DNA from: Halieaceae bacterium
GTDB lineage: Bacteria > Pseudomonadota > Gammaproteobacteria > Pseudomonadales > Halieaceae
DNA length: 42,113 bases
NCBI GenBank assembly: GCA_028280635.1
Contig: JANQLM010000095.1
Coordinates: forward strand, 1-42,113
Direction of reading: 5' to 3'
Each line of letters begins with the position of its first letter. Within the stretch, counting starts at the first letter, position 1. Both the position numbers and the translations under genes were made by a program. Positions 27,379 to 37,259 of the stretch are shown here, piece by piece. The notes under the pieces were generated by a model that was given only the letters and a program-made list of their open reading frames with translations, ran no database searches and was not told where the DNA came from.

Positions 27379-29535
27379 TTACTCGGCGGCCTGGGCGAAG
27401 TCCTCTTCTCCCTCGTCGTCGGCCTCGGCATCGGACGCCATGGCGGCATCTTCAGCGGCTTCCTTCATGGACAGCTTGATGCGGCCGCGCTGGTCTACGT
27501 CCAGCACCTTGACCTGCACTTCCTGGCCTTCCTTCAGGTAGTCTTCAACATTCTCCACGCGCTCTTCGGCGATCTGGGAGATATGCACGAGGCCGTCCTT
27601 GCCGGGCAGGATGGTGACGAAGGCGCCGAAGTCGACGATGCGCGCCACGGTGCCGGTGTAGATCTCGCCGACCTCGGCTTCCGCGGTGATCTCTTCGATC
27701 ATGGCCACGGCCGCGTTGCGGATCGCCTGGTCCTGGCCAAAGACGTTGACGGTACCGTCGTCGTCGATATCCACGGAGGCGCCGGTCTGCTCAGTGATGC
27801 CGCGGATGGTGGCGCCGCCTTTGCCGATAATGTCGCGGATCTTCTCGGGATCTACCTTGAAGGTCGCCATGCTGGGCGCATTCTCGTTGACGATAGTCCG
27901 GCCTTCGGAGATCACTTCGTTCATCTGGCCAAGGATGTGCAGGCGCGCCTGCAGGGCCTGTTCCAGGGCGATTTCCATGATCTGTTCGTTGATACCTTCA
28001 ATCTTGATGTCCATCTGCAGGGCGGTCACGCCTTCGGCGGTACCAGCCACCTTGAAGTCCATGTCGCCGAGGTGGTCCTCGTCACCAAGGATGTCGGTGA
28101 GCACCGCGAAAGAGTTTTCTTCCTTCACCAGGCCCATGGCGATACCGGCTACCGGCGCCTTCAGCGGCACGCCAGCCGCCATCATCGCCAGGCTGCCGAC
28201 ACAGACTGACGCCATTGAGCTGGAGCCGTTGGATTCAGTGATCTCACTGACAACGCGAGTGGTGTACGGCCAGTCTTCAGCCTTCGGCAATACCGCTGCC
28301 AGACCGCGACGGGCAAGGCGGCCGTGGCCGATTTCGCGACGGCTGGTAAAGCCAACACGACCCGCTTCACCCACCGAGTAGGGCGGGAAGTTGTAGTGCA
28401 GCATGAACGGATCACGGCGCTCGCCTTCCAGGGCGTCGATGATCTGTGCGTCGCGGGTAGAACCCAGCGTTACGGCACCAATCGCCTGCGTCTCACCGCG
28501 GGTGAACAGTGCGGAACCGTGGGCCTTGGCCAGCACGTCTACTTCACAGGCAATCGCACGTACGGTGCGGTTGTCACGGCCGTCGATACGTGGCTCGCCG
28601 GCCAGGATGCGCTGGCGCACCAGGCCTTTCTCCAACGTCTTGAACACGTCCTTGACGTCGTCAGCACTGGGAGCGCCTTCGGCGTCGGTAGCCAGCTCAG
28701 CGACCACCTGGTCACGCAGCTCGCCCACGCGGGTGTAGCGCTCGGCCTTGTCGACGATACGGTAAGCTTCGCCCAGGGCGTCCTTGACGCTGGCTTCCAC
28801 CTGGGACACCAGTGCCTGGTTCACCTCGGGGGCTGACCATTCCCAGGTCGGCTTGCCGGTTTCAGCGGCCAGTTCCTGAACGGCCTTGATCACCGTTTGC
28901 ATTTCCTGGTGGGCAAAAAGTACCGCGCCCAACATCTGGTCTTCACTCAACTCATCGGCCTGCGACTCAACCATCAGCACCGCTTCGCTGGTGCCGGCTA
29001 CGACCATGTCCAGCTTGCTGGTTTCCAGCTGGCCGTAAGTCGGGTTGAGAATGTAGCCACCTTCTGCGGTGAAGCCCACGCGAGCCGCGCCGATGGGACC
29101 GTTGAAGGGAACACCCGAGATGGCCAGGGCAGCGGAGGTGCCGATCATCGCGGGGATATCCGGATCGATGTCCTTCTCGGCGGACATAACGGTACAGACC
29201 ACCTGCACTTCGTTCATGAAACCGTTGGGGAACAGCGGGCGGATCGGGCGGTCGATCAGGCGCGAGGTCAGCGTCTCCTTCTCGGAGGGACGGGCTTCAC
29301 GCTTGAAGAAACCACCGGGGATTTTGCCCACGGAGTAGGTCTTCTCGATGTAGTGAACACCCAGCGGAAAGAAGTCCTGCCCGGGGCGCATTGATTTTTC
29401 GGCTACCACCGTGCACAGCACGGAAGTTTCATCCATGGTAACCAGGACAGCGCCAGAGGCCTGCCGCGCGATACGACCCGTTTCCAGGGTGACCGTGTGA
29501 TCACCGTACTTGAAAGTCTTTGTGACGGGATTCAT
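27379..29535 (-). CDS. pnp: polyribonucleotide nucleotidyltransferase (PNPase)
   Basis: A 718-residue phosphorolytic 3'-5' exoribonuclease, degradosome partner and global RNA-decay enzyme. Two RNase PH-like cores (1-220 and about 310-540), the second with [10 protein letters not shown] and [19 protein letters not shown] carrying catalytic Asp residues, then a KH domain ([18 protein letters not shown]) and an S1 domain ([18 protein letters not shown]), with an acidic tail. ATG 29535 has GGAGA 7 nt upstream; a TTG 4 codons earlier is less likely. It follows rpsO with an intervening hairpin, as in E. coli, where pnp is autoregulated at its leader. Confidence 0.98.
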   Translation of the reverse strand: MNPVTKTFKYGDHTVTLETGRIARQASGAVLVTMDETSVLCTVVAEKSMRPGQDFFPLGVHYIEKTYSVGKIPGGFFKREARPSEKETLTSRLIDRPIRPLFPNGFMNEVQVVCTVMSAEKDIDPDIPAMIGTSAALAISGVPFNGPIGAARVGFTAEGGYILNPTYGQLETSKLDMVVAGTSEAVLMVESQADELSEDQMLGAVLFAHQEMQTVIKAVQELAAETGKPTWEWSAPEVNQALVSQVEASVKDALGEAYRIVDKAERYTRVGELRDQVVAELATDAEGAPSADDVKDVFKTLEKGLVRQRILAGEPRIDGRDNRTVRAIACEVDVLAKAHGSALFTRGETQAIGAVTLGSTRDAQIIDALEGERRDPFMLHYNFPPYSVGEAGRVGFTSRREIGHGRLARRGLAAVLPKAEDWPYTTRVVSEITESNGSSSMASVCVGSLAMMAAGVPLKAPVAGIAMGLVKEENSFAVLTDILGDEDHLGDMDFKVAGTAEGVTALQMDIKIEGINEQIMEIALEQALQARLHILGQMNEVISEGRTIVNENAPSMATFKVDPEKIRDIIGKGGATIRGITEQTGASVDIDDDGTVNVFGQDQAIRNAAVAMIEEITAEAEVGEIYTGTVARIVDFGAFVTILPGKDGLVHISQIAEERVENVEDYLKEGQEVQVKVLDVDQRGRIKLSMKEAAEDAAMASDAEADDEGEEDFAQAAE

Positions 29536-29554
29536 TAAATTCTCCAATTCCTAT

Positions 29555-29581
29555 AAAGAAAACGCCGGGGCTTTCCCCGGC
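29555..29581 (-). terminator. rpsO-pnp intergenic terminator/processing hairpin
   Basis: GCCGGGG-CTTT-CCCCGGC (29564-29581) followed on the minus strand by GTTTTCTTT. It matches the position of the E. coli rpsO attenuator and RNase III-processed pnp leader. Confidence 0.8.
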
Positions 29582-29594
29582 GGATTCGTAAACG

Positions 29595-29864
29595 TTAGCG
29601 GCGCAGGCCCAGACGCTTGATCAGACTGCTGTAACGCTCGCTGTCCTTGCGCTTCAGGTAGTCAAGCAGCTTGCGACGCTGATTCACCATGCGGATCAGG
29701 CCGCGGCGTGAATGGTGGTCGTGCTTGTGAGATGAGAAGTGGCCCTGCAATTGTTCAATGTTTGCGGTGAGCAGGGCTACCTGCACCTCGGGGGAGCCGG
29801 TATCGCCCTCACCCTGTTGGTACTCTTTTACGATGTCTGCTTTTTCAGCTGCACTCAGTGCCAT
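29595..29864 (-). CDS. rpsO: 30S ribosomal protein S15
   Basis: An 89-residue uS15 that binds 16S rRNA helices 20-22 and nucleates the platform. Recognised by [27 protein letters not shown] and [11 protein letters not shown]; length exactly typical. ATG 29864 is preceded by GAGGAAAACAAC; an upstream in-frame ATT would be a non-standard start. It lies between truB and pnp in the classical cluster and is followed by its terminator hairpin. The 100-nt gap to truB probably holds its own promoter, which I could not define. Confidence 0.98.
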   Translation of the reverse strand: MALSAAEKADIVKEYQQGEGDTGSPEVQVALLTANIEQLQGHFSSHKHDHHSRRGLIRMVNQRRKLLDYLKRKDSERYSSLIKRLGLRR

Positions 29865-29964
29865 GTTGTTTTCCTCAATCAATATGCCTGGGGTGGTCCT
29901 GCCACCCGGTTCTGAAAAGAGCCTGCCCGTGCATATTTACAGACAGGTTCGCTCCGGCCCGACC

Positions 29965-30897
29965 CTATTGCCGGGATCCGGCTATCAGTCGACGTGGCGC
30001 CACGCGCCCATCGTCCAATATCTCTCCCACGCCAAGAAACTCACCGTTTTCCAGCCCCATTCTCACCATGCCCTCGCAGGGTGAGTTGGGCACCAGCACC
30101 GGCTGTCCCTGGCGAATATAAAATCCGCCCGCTTCGCTGACCCGCACCAGGGGGAGTTCCCCGAGGGCTGAGTCCAGCGGTTCCAGCAGCGCATCCATCT
30201 CGGCCTGCGCATCGTTTTCCTTGAGCGCCTCCAGCGTGGCCAGCGACACCTGCATGGCGGCATCGAAAGGCCCTGCCTGGGTCCTGCGCAACGCGCCGAC
30301 ATGGGCGCCACAAGCCAGGGCCTTACCGAGGTCCTCGGCGATGGAGCGCACGTAAGTCCCCTTGCTGCAGCGAATGCGCACATCCACTTCAGGGTGCAAG
30401 CCCCCGCGATAAGCCTCGAGCTCCAGTTCGTAGACCGTCACCCGGCGCGCCTTGCGCTCCACTTCCTGGCCCTTCCGGGCCAGTTTGTACAGCGGCTGCC
30501 CGTTGTGCTTGAGGGCCGAATACATGCTCGGCACCTGCTCGATCTCGCCCCGGAAGCCCGCCAGCGCCGCCGCTACCTGCTCGGCGGTGACTGCGCTCGC
30601 ATCACACTCTTCAATCACTTCACCCTCGGCGTCACCGCTGGCGGTCACCTGCCCCAGCACAAAGGTGCTGGTGTAGGCCTTGTCCGCATCCAGCAGGAAG
30701 CGGGAAAACTTGGTGGCCTCGCCAAAACACAGCGGCAGCACGCCGGTCGCCAGTGGATCAAGGCTGCCCGTGTGCCCCGCCTTGGCCGCCCCATACAGGC
30801 GCTTGGCGACCTGCAGGGCCTGGTTGGAACTCATGCCCCGGGGCTTGTCCAGCACCAGGATGCCATCCACCGGCCGGCCCTTGCGGCGCCGTGCCAT
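29965..30897 (-). CDS. truB: tRNA pseudouridine(55) synthase
   Basis: A 310-residue TruB, which makes pseudouridine 55 in the T-loop of all elongator tRNAs and helps tRNA folding. Catalytic Asp47 lies in AGHTGSLDPLATG; also present are RFLLDADKAY and CSKGTYVRSIAEDLG. A C-terminal PUA-like part (from about 245) is present with GQPVLVPNSPCEGMVRMG. Its ATG overlaps the rbfA stop as TGATG. Confidence 0.97.
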   Translation of the reverse strand: MARRRKGRPVDGILVLDKPRGMSSNQALQVAKRLYGAAKAGHTGSLDPLATGVLPLCFGEATKFSRFLLDADKAYTSTFVLGQVTASGDAEGEVIEECDASAVTAEQVAAALAGFRGEIEQVPSMYSALKHNGQPLYKLARKGQEVERKARRVTVYELELEAYRGGLHPEVDVRIRCSKGTYVRSIAEDLGKALACGAHVGALRRTQAGPFDAAMQVSLATLEALKENDAQAEMDALLEPLDSALGELPLVRVSEAGGFYIRQGQPVLVPNSPCEGMVRMGLENGEFLGVGEILDDGRVAPRRLIAGSRQ

Positions 30898-31289
30898 CAG
30901 TCCTTCACCTGGTCGTCATCCGCGTTGTCGCGATCACTGCCCACTGCGCGCTCGATCAGGTCTTCCATGTAGCGGCCGCGGCCGACACTGGCGTCAAAGC
31001 GAAACTGCAGCGCGGGCACTGTACGCAGGGCGCTGTCTTTTGACAACTGGCTGCGCAGGAAACCTGCCGCCCGGTTCAGGGTGGCGGTCACGTCCTTGGC
31101 ATCCTCAACGCTGTCCTTGCCCAGCGCGGTATAAAACACGCGGGCATGGGCCAGGTCCTTGCTCACCTCCACATCGGTGATGCTGACCATGTCGACCCGC
31201 GGGTCGCGCATCTGGAACTGGATCAACTGGGCCAGTTCCTGGCGCAGGTGGTCAGCCACGCGGTCGGTGCGGTTGTACTCTCTTGCCAT
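30897..31289 (-). CDS. rbfA: 30S ribosome-binding factor A
   Basis: A 130-residue RbfA needed for 16S rRNA 5'-end maturation and cold adaptation. Single KH-like fold: RVADHLRQELAQLIQFQMRDPRV, then ISITDVEVSKDLAHARVFYT-like region and RFDASVGRGRYMEDLI. The acidic C-terminal tail (DRDNADDDQVKD) is short. It follows infB after 38 nt and overlaps truB. Confidence 0.97.
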   Translation of the reverse strand: MAREYNRTDRVADHLRQELAQLIQFQMRDPRVDMVSITDVEVSKDLAHARVFYTALGKDSVEDAKDVTATLNRAAGFLRSQLSKDSALRTVPALQFRFDASVGRGRYMEDLIERAVGSDRDNADDDQVKD

Positions 31290-31327
31290 CAGCTTGCCAT
31301 CAGCCAGCCACCCGCAGGTGAGCGGGC

Positions 31328-33910
31328 TTACAGAGAGCGCGCAACTTCCTTGACCTCATACACCTCGATCTGGTCACCGACCTTCACGTCCGTGTAGTTC
31401 TTAACGCCGATGCCGCATTCCAGGCCCTTTTTGACCTCGTTGGCGTCATCCTTGAAGCGGCGCAGGGATTCCAGCTCCCCTTCGTAGATCACCACGTTGT
31501 CACGCAGCACGCGGATGGGCTTGGAGCGGAACACGGTGCCCTCGGTCACCATGCAGCCGGCAATCAGGCCGAACTTCGGTGACTTGAACACGTCGCGGAC
31601 TTCGGCGACTCCGACAATCTCTTCCCGCAGTTCCGGGGCCAGCATGCCCGCCAGGGCCTGTTTGACGTCGTCGATCAGGTCATAAATCACGTTGTAATAG
31701 CGCAGGTCCAGCTCTTCCTCTTCCACCAGCTTCTTGGCGGCGTTGTCGGCGCGCACGTTGAAACCGAAGATCACGGCACTGGCGGTCATCGCCAGGTTGA
31801 TATCCGTCTCGGTAATCCCGCCGACGCCGGAGGAAACGATGTTGACGTTCACTTCTTCGTTGCCAAGGTCCAGCAGCGCGGAGGACAGGGCCTCCAGCGA
31901 GCCGCGCACGTCGGCCTTCACGACAATGTTCAGCGTGCTCTTCTCGCCAGCGGTCATGCTCTCAAACATATTGTCGAGCTTGGCGGCCTGCTGGCGCTGA
32001 AGGCGGGTGTCGCGCATCTTCTCCTGGCGGAACAGGGCGATATCGCGCGCCTGCTTCTCGCTTTCGACCACGGCGAAGGGGTCACCCGCATCGGGTGTGC
32101 CATCCAGGCCAAGAATCTCGACCGGGATGGAGGGACCGGCTTCCTTGATCGGCTTGCCGTCTTCATCCAGCATCGCGCGAACACGACCAAACTGCAGTCC
32201 GGCCAGCACGATGTCACCCTGTTTGAGGGTACCGCTCTGAACCAGCAGGGAAGCCACCGAACCGCGGCCCTTGTCGAGGCGGGATTCGATCACCAGGCCC
32301 TGGGCGGGTATGTCCTTCGGCGCCTTCAGCTCAAGAATCTCGGACTGCAGCAGCACTGCATCCAGTAGTTCGTCGATGCCGTCGCCAGTCAGGGCAGACA
32401 CCTGCACAAACTGGGTGTCGCCGCCCCAGTCCTCGGGAATCACTTCCTTGGCCGCCAGCTCGTTCTTGACGCGGTCCGGGTCAGCACCTTCCTTGTCGCA
32501 TTTGTTGACGGCGACAATCACAGGCACCTCGGCGGCGCGGGCGTGCTGGATCGCTTCTTCCGTTTGCGGCATGACGCCGTCGTCCGCGGCCACCACCAGG
32601 ATCACGATATCGGTGCTTTTGGCACCGCGGGCGCGCATGGCGGTAAACGCGGCGTGGCCCGGGGTATCCAGGAAGGAAATCATGCCGTGGCCGGTTTCCA
32701 CGTGGTAAGCGCCGATGTGCTGGGTAATACCGCCGGCCTCGCCGTCGGCCACCTTGGCCTTGCGGATATAGTCCAGCAGCGAAGTCTTGCCGTGGTCGAC
32801 ATGGCCCATCACCGTCACCACGGGAGCGCGCGGTTCGTCGGTGCCCTCGTGTTGCGCCAGGGTCTCTTCCAGGGAGTCTTCCAGGGCGGTATCGCTGACC
32901 ACTTTGTAGGTGTGGCCCATCTCTTCGATAACGAGGATTGCCGTATCCTGGTCCAGCACCTGGTTGATAGTGGCCATTACACCCAGCTTCATCAGTTCCT
33001 TGATGACGGTGCCGGCCTTGATAGACATCTGGGAGGCAAGATCACCCACGCCGATGCTGTCAGCCAACTCCACCACATGCACTTTCTGCTCAGTGGGCAT
33101 CTCGAAGCCGTGCTTGCCGTGCTCTTCGTGGCTGCGGGCCACGGTCTTCTTCCGTCCGCCACGGCGGCGAACAGTGCCGCGCTCTGCCGCATCGATCTGG
33201 TTGAGCGACAGGTTATGGCCGCGCTGCTTGCCGCGCACGTGTTCCTGCGGGCGGTCGGTGCGTCCGCCCTTCTTCTTGGCGTAACGGTCTGCTTCGGGCT
33301 TGGGCGCCTCGTGCAGGCGCTTGGGCTTGGCCGCCGCCTTGGCGTCACCGGAGTCGGGCGTGGAGGCCTGGGCTTCGGCCAGCTTGCGCTGTGCCTCTTC
33401 TTCCTGCTTGGCCTTGAGGGCTGCTTCGCGGGCTGCCTTCTCTTCCTCTTCCTGCTTGCGGCGCTTCTCCGCCGCCTGCTGGCGCAGCACTTCCGGATCG
33501 ATTTCGATGGACTTCGCCGGCTCGGCCTCCGCTGCCGGGGCGGGCGCTTCCACCGCTTCGACTACCGGCTCCGCTGCAGGTGCCACTTCGGCTTCCACTT
33601 CCTCGGCCGCCGGGTCACGCTTGACGTAGGTGCGCTTCTTGCGCACCTCCACGTTGACCGTCTTCTTGCCCTGGGAGCCTGAGCTCTTCAGGGTGCTGAT
33701 GGTCTTGCGCTTGAGCGTGATTTTCTTGGGCGCCTTGGTGGATTCGCCATGGCTGCGCTTGAGGTAGGCAAGCAGGGTCTGCTTGTCTTCATCAGAAACA
33801 GCTTCCTCGGCCTTGGTGTGTGGCAGCCCGGCTTCGCCCATCTGCGTAAGCAGACGGTCAACCGATGCCCCGACGACTTCAGCGAGTTGCTGTACTGTGA
33901 CTTGCGCCAT
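31328..33910 (-). CDS. infB: translation initiation factor IF-2
   Basis: An 860-residue GTPase that brings initiator tRNA to the 30S subunit. The N-terminal IF2_N fold (1-50) is followed by a long charged Lys/Glu/Ala-rich linker (about 50-270). The G domain starts near residue 365: G1 GHVDHGKT, G3 DTPGHAAF, G4 NKCDKE. Domains II-IV follow and end at EVKEVARSL. The initiator tRNA it carries heads the same gene cluster. Linker composition is low complexity but not repetitive. Confidence 0.98.
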   Translation of the reverse strand: MAQVTVQQLAEVVGASVDRLLTQMGEAGLPHTKAEEAVSDEDKQTLLAYLKRSHGESTKAPKKITLKRKTISTLKSSGSQGKKTVNVEVRKKRTYVKRDPAAEEVEAEVAPAAEPVVEAVEAPAPAAEAEPAKSIEIDPEVLRQQAAEKRRKQEEEEKAAREAALKAKQEEEAQRKLAEAQASTPDSGDAKAAAKPKRLHEAPKPEADRYAKKKGGRTDRPQEHVRGKQRGHNLSLNQIDAAERGTVRRRGGRKKTVARSHEEHGKHGFEMPTEQKVHVVELADSIGVGDLASQMSIKAGTVIKELMKLGVMATINQVLDQDTAILVIEEMGHTYKVVSDTALEDSLEETLAQHEGTDEPRAPVVTVMGHVDHGKTSLLDYIRKAKVADGEAGGITQHIGAYHVETGHGMISFLDTPGHAAFTAMRARGAKSTDIVILVVAADDGVMPQTEEAIQHARAAEVPVIVAVNKCDKEGADPDRVKNELAAKEVIPEDWGGDTQFVQVSALTGDGIDELLDAVLLQSEILELKAPKDIPAQGLVIESRLDKGRGSVASLLVQSGTLKQGDIVLAGLQFGRVRAMLDEDGKPIKEAGPSIPVEILGLDGTPDAGDPFAVVESEKQARDIALFRQEKMRDTRLQRQQAAKLDNMFESMTAGEKSTLNIVVKADVRGSLEALSSALLDLGNEEVNVNIVSSGVGGITETDINLAMTASAVIFGFNVRADNAAKKLVEEEELDLRYYNVIYDLIDDVKQALAGMLAPELREEIVGVAEVRDVFKSPKFGLIAGCMVTEGTVFRSKPIRVLRDNVVIYEGELESLRRFKDDANEVKKGLECGIGVKNYTDVKVGDQIEVYEVKEVARSL

Positions 33911-33950
33911 TCAATGTTCTCCTTGTTACCCTGTCGATGCGCGCCTGAAA

Positions 33951-35483
33951 TCAGGCCTGGGCAGCCTCGTCGGCCGCGCTGTCGGAGGCCTCGGCCTCTT
34001 CCGCTTCGAACCAGGGTGCACGGGCGGTCATGATCAGCTCGCCCGCGCGCTCTTCAGTCATATCTTCAATATCCAGCAGGTCTTCAACCGCCTGCTCCGC
34101 CAGGTCTTCCATGGTGATGATTTCCCGGCTGGCCAGGATGTAGGCCAGGTGGCGGTCCATGCCGTCCATGTTCAGCAGGTCTTCCGCCGGCTCGTGCTCG
34201 CCGAGTTGCTCCTCTGAGGCGATCGCCTGGGTCAGCAGCGCATCCTTGGCCCGGGCGCGCAGTTCCTCGGCGATTTCTTCGTCGAAGCCTTCAATGCCGG
34301 ACATTTCCTCCAGCGGCACGTAGGCCACCTCTTCCAGGGTAGTGAAGCCTTCCTCGACGAGGATTTCCGCCACTTCCTGGTCGACATCGAGCTGCTCGCA
34401 GAACAGGCCGATCACCGCGCCCGCTTCCTGCTCGTGCTTGTCCGCGGCCTCGTCGGTGCTCATTACGTTGATGGCCCAGCCGGTCAGCTCGCTGGCCAGG
34501 CGTACGTTCTGGCCGCTGCGGCCGATGGCCTGGGCGAGGTTGTCCTCATTCACCGCCACGTCCATGGTGCGGGTGTCTTCATCGACGACGATGGATTCCA
34601 CTTCCGCCGGCGCCATCGCATTGATCACCAGCTGTGCCGGGTTGTCGTCCCAGAGCACAATGTCGACACGCTCGTTGTCGAGTTCGTTGGATACCGCCTG
34701 CACGCGGGAACCGCGCATGCCGACACAGGCGCCGACCGGATCGATACGGCCGTCGTTGGTCTTGACCGCGATCTTGGCGCGGGAACCCGGGTCGCGGGCC
34801 GCACTGCGAATCTCGATCACTTCTTCGGAAATCTCCGGCACTTCAATCTTGAACAGCTCGATCAGCATCTCCGGGCAGGCGCGACTGAGAATCAGCTGTG
34901 GGCCACGGCTCTCTTCACTGATCTGGGTGAGGATGGCGCGCACGCGATCATTGACCCGGAAGGTCTCGCGGCCGACCAACTGGTCGCGGGGCAGCAGGCC
35001 TTCGGCATTGTTGCCGAGATCGACAATAACGTTGTCGCGAGTCACCTTCTTGACCGACCCCGCCAGCAACTCGCCGACGCGGTCCTGGTACTCCTCGACC
35101 ACCTGGGCGCGCTCTGCGTCGCGTACACGCTGCACAATCACCTGTTTGGCGGTCTGCGCGGCGATGCGGCCGAAATCCACGTTCTCCACCACTTCCTCGT
35201 GGATGTCGCCAGGCTGCAGCTTGGTGTCGACTTCAGCGGCTTCTTCGGTAGTGAACTGGGTACCCAGCAGTGCCAGCTCTTCATCCGGCACCACCAGCCA
35301 ACGGCGCTTGGTGACGTAGTCGCCGGACTCCCGGTCAATCGTGACCTCGATATCGGCTTCTTCGTCGTAGCGTTTCTTGGTTGCCGTGGCCAGGGCCAGC
35401 TCGATCGCCTCGAAGATGATGTCTTCAGAGACGCCCTTCTCGGCGGATACCGCCTCGGCTACCAGCAAGATTTCCTTGTTCAT
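33951..35483 (-). CDS. nusA: transcription termination/antitermination factor NusA
   Basis: A 510-residue NusA that binds RNA polymerase and controls pausing, termination and antitermination. The N-terminal domain ([17 protein letters not shown]), S1 domain ([21 protein letters not shown]) and two KH domains ([34 protein letters not shown]) are followed by two C-terminal acidic repeats as in Gammaproteobacteria. ATG 35483 is chosen over an in-frame upstream codon because it gives the usual MNKEI start and has GAGACGAG before it. Lies between rimP and infB as usual. Confidence 0.98.
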   Translation of the reverse strand: MNKEILLVAEAVSAEKGVSEDIIFEAIELALATATKKRYDEEADIEVTIDRESGDYVTKRRWLVVPDEELALLGTQFTTEEAAEVDTKLQPGDIHEEVVENVDFGRIAAQTAKQVIVQRVRDAERAQVVEEYQDRVGELLAGSVKKVTRDNVIVDLGNNAEGLLPRDQLVGRETFRVNDRVRAILTQISEESRGPQLILSRACPEMLIELFKIEVPEISEEVIEIRSAARDPGSRAKIAVKTNDGRIDPVGACVGMRGSRVQAVSNELDNERVDIVLWDDNPAQLVINAMAPAEVESIVVDEDTRTMDVAVNEDNLAQAIGRSGQNVRLASELTGWAINVMSTDEAADKHEQEAGAVIGLFCEQLDVDQEVAEILVEEGFTTLEEVAYVPLEEMSGIEGFDEEIAEELRARAKDALLTQAIASEEQLGEHEPAEDLLNMDGMDRHLAYILASREIITMEDLAEQAVEDLLDIEDMTEERAGELIMTARAPWFEAEEAEASDSAADEAAQA

Positions 35484-35582
35484 TCTCGTCTCGCCTGCGC
35501 ACACCGGGTGTGCTGAATTAATGCCGTCTCCGGCGTTTACCAGGGCCGCTCTGCCCTATAAACCCACGCTCCTGACAAAGCG

Positions 35583-36038
35583 CTACAGTCGCGGCCGCAC
35601 CTGCGCCTTTTCTATGGCGCTGTGTGGGAGCAGGAACTCGTGATCATCCACCTGGACCACCACATCCTCTCCCTCGATTCCTTTCAGGATTCCCTTGAAC
35701 TTGCGACGCCCCTCGAAGGGTGTGCGCAAGCGCAATTCAATCCACTCGCCGACATAGGTCGGATAGTGGTCGAGGCGGAACAGCAGCCTGTCCACCCCGG
35801 GCGAGGACACCTCAAGCGTGTACTCACCGGTAATCGGGTCCTCAACGTCGAGAACGCCGGCAACATGGCGACTGACCTCGGCACAGTCATCGACGGTGAC
35901 CCCGTTCTCACTGTCTATATATAGACGCAAGATGGTGTGCCGCCCCTGGGACAGGTACTCGAGACCCCAGAGTTCAAAACCCAGCGCCTCGACGGTGGGT
36001 TCCAGCAGCGCCTCGATTTTCTGTTCCCGACTGGCCAC
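35583..36038 (-). CDS. rimP: ribosome maturation factor RimP
   Basis: A 151-residue RimP that assists 30S assembly. Signatures: LEPTVEALGFELWGLEY, LRLYIDSENGVTVDDC, LEVSSPGVDRLLF and the C-terminal SH3-like FKGILKGIEGEDVVV. The start is GTG 36038, with AGGAGG about 10 nt upstream. It is the first protein gene of the tRNA-fMet-rimP-nusA-infB cluster. A terminator-like hairpin separates it from the tRNA. Confidence 0.97.
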   Translation of the reverse strand: MASREQKIEALLEPTVEALGFELWGLEYLSQGRHTILRLYIDSENGVTVDDCAEVSRHVAGVLDVEDPITGEYTLEVSSPGVDRLLFRLDHYPTYVGEWIELRLRTPFEGRRKFKGILKGIEGEDVVVQVDDHEFLLPHSAIEKAQVRPRL

Positions 36039-36066
36039 TCCCGGCTAGCCTCCTGCCAGTTGCCAC

Positions 36067-36096
36067 GGCCGCCTCTCTTGCGGCGGCCATTTTTTT
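36067..36096 (+). terminator. GC-rich hairpin with T-run on the plus strand, upstream of rimP
   Basis: GGCCGCC-TCTCTTGC-GGCGGCC followed by ATTTTTTT on the plus strand. On the minus strand it is a leader stem about 11 nt before the rimP ribosome site. It could stop antisense transcription or shape the rimP leader. Confidence 0.45.
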
Positions 36097-36120
36097 CACA
36101 TAACAATTTTTTCGCATAAC

Positions 36121-36146
36121 AAAAAGCCCCTGATAAGGGGCTTTTT
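36121..36146. terminator. bidirectional terminator between tRNA-fMet and rimP
   Basis: AAAAAGCCCC-TGATAA-GGGGCTTTTT: GCCCC/GGGGC with A5 and T5 flanks, a symmetric terminator. It probably ends most tRNA-fMet transcripts; read-through or a further promoter would serve rimP. Confidence 0.75.
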
Positions 36147-36183
36147 GGTTCGCACCGTTATCCAAACCACGTCGGCGCGTATT

Positions 36184-36220
36184 TGGCAGCGAAGGCGGGA
36201 ATCGGACCTCGTCCTTCGCT
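36184..36220 (-). pseudogene. tRNA-like remnant (acceptor stem, T-arm, CCA)
   Basis: On the minus strand AGCGAAG pairs with CTTCGCT (7 bp), then G and CCA; between them is a T-loop-like GGTCCGATTCC. D and anticodon arms are absent. The 3' 25 nt agree with the tRNA-Leu 3' end of this window at about 19 positions. It lies between tRNA-fMet and its terminator. Probably a decayed tRNA, possibly a tRNA-like processing element. Confidence 0.45.
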
Positions 36221-36258
36221 GTCGTTGGCAATTCATACATCCAAATCACCAACACGTT

Positions 36259-36335
<77 letters not shown>

Positions 36336-36411
36336 TCAAAACTCGTTCCTTGCCAAAGCCCCTCGGCTTTCGCGTTCAAACAGGCCTGGCTACCTGCTCG
36401 AAAGGGCGCTA

Positions 36412-36440
36412 ATTATAGGGACCGCCCCACCCCCGGTCAA
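36412..36440 (-). promoter_or_regulatory. strong sigma-70 promoter of tRNA-fMet
   Basis: Minus strand TTGACC (36440-36435), 17-nt spacer, TATAAT (36417-36412), then TAGCGCCC, a GC-rich discriminator typical of DksA/ppGpp-repressed stable RNA promoters. About 75 nt upstream of the tRNA. Confidence 0.85.
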
Positions 36441-36468
36441 CAGCGATTCAGGTGCAAAAACCCGTTCC

Positions 36469-36498
36469 TTGCCGATTCCAGTACAGCACCTATACAAT
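36469..36498 (+). promoter_or_regulatory. sigma-70 promoter of the small lipoprotein gene
   Basis: TTGCCG (36469-36474), 18-nt spacer, TACAAT (36493-36498), about 30 nt before the ATG. Divergent from the tRNA promoter. Confidence 0.5.
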
Positions 36499-36527
36499 CC
36501 GCGCCCTATGCACGCGGGCACAGACAA

Positions 36528-36884
36528 ATGTTTAGCCTATATAAACGCACCATAGCTGCGATATTGGTCGTGGCGCTCGTCGGCTGCAGCAGTAAAGCCG
36601 TGGATAGTACTCCGGCCAACCTGCGGGAAACACTGCTTGCCGGTGACGAACTTCGTATCGTCGACCGCCAGCGGCGGCAGACCGAGCTGGTCTTCATTGC
36701 CATTGAAGACGGCGTACTCAAGGGCACGCTGGAGGACCCTGAGGGCACCACCGTGGAGATTCCGCTGGGGGACATCGAAAGCATCGAGGTCAGGAAAATC
36801 TCTGGCGGGCGTACCGCGCTCGCCGGCGGCGGCTTCGTACTGTTGTACACCTTGATCGGTGTGTTGCTGCTACGCGCCCTGTAA
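36528..36884 (+). CDS. small lipoprotein with C-terminal membrane segment
   Basis: A 118-residue protein of unknown function. Lipoprotein signal IAAILVVALVGC with Cys20, then a hydrophilic domain with beta-rich pattern (ELVFIAIEDGVLKGTLEDPEG) and a hydrophobic C-terminal segment (ALAGGGFVLLYTLIGVLLL). The central part, about residues 38-85, resembles short domains where a value is converted by a membrane-proximal beta fold, but I recognise no named family. It is the only plus-strand gene among minus-strand housekeeping genes, with its own promoter. Confidence 0.7.
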   Translation: MFSLYKRTIAAILVVALVGCSSKAVDSTPANLRETLLAGDELRIVDRQRRQTELVFIAIEDGVLKGTLEDPEGTTVEIPLGDIESIEVRKISGGRTALAGGGFVLLYTLIGVLLLRAL

Positions 36885-37144
36885 TCCAGGCCTGTACCAG
36901 CCAGGCGCAACCGAAGGGCAAGCCATTGCCGAAGGCCGAGCAATGCCCGTGATAAGCCATACCCAACAAGGACAGCCAAGCCAAATCGATGGCACGCCGA
37001 AGGCGGGGTGAATTGCAAAGCAATTCACGGGCGAGTCCGGGGCAGCTATGCTGACCCGGGAATTACGAGCCCCGGATAGTCCCGCGAATCGAATTACGTA
37101 TGATGCTTAGTCGAGGGCTCCAGACCAGGAGCCACTAAAAAGAA
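36885..37144. other. structured non-coding region downstream of tRNA-Leu
   Basis: Two strong stems: GTGAATTGC-AAA-GCAATTCAC (37008-37028, 9 bp) and TCCGGGGC...GCCCCGGA (37036-37043 with 37069-37076). GCCGAAGGCGGG from the tRNA-Leu 3' end recurs near 36996-37007, and a weaker CATTGC/GCAATG dyad is near 36924-36945. No coding frame is convincing. Probably the trailer of the secG-tRNA-Leu transcript; a repeat element or RNA is possible. Confidence 0.45.
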
Positions 37145-37230
37145 TGGTGCCGAAGGCGGGACTTGAACCCGCACGAGCAAAGCTCACTACCCCCTCAAGA
37201 TAGCGTGTCTACCAATTCCACCACTTCGGC
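37145..37230 (-). tRNA. tRNA-Leu (GAG)
   Basis: An 86-nt class II tRNA: GCCGAAG/CTTCGGC acceptor, anticodon GAG in loop TTGAGGG, long variable arm with GAGC/GCTC, T-loop TTCAAGT, encoded CCA. Lies 29 nt after secG, the usual secG-leuU neighbourhood. Confidence 0.95.
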
Positions 37231-37259
37231 GTATCTGTCTTTCCCTGTGACTGACCCGT

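Noticed and set aside
36506-37018. Minus-strand frame of 170 codons opposite the small lipoprotein
   Set aside because: It mirrors the lipoprotein gene, which has a promoter and signal peptide; the mirror frame has none.
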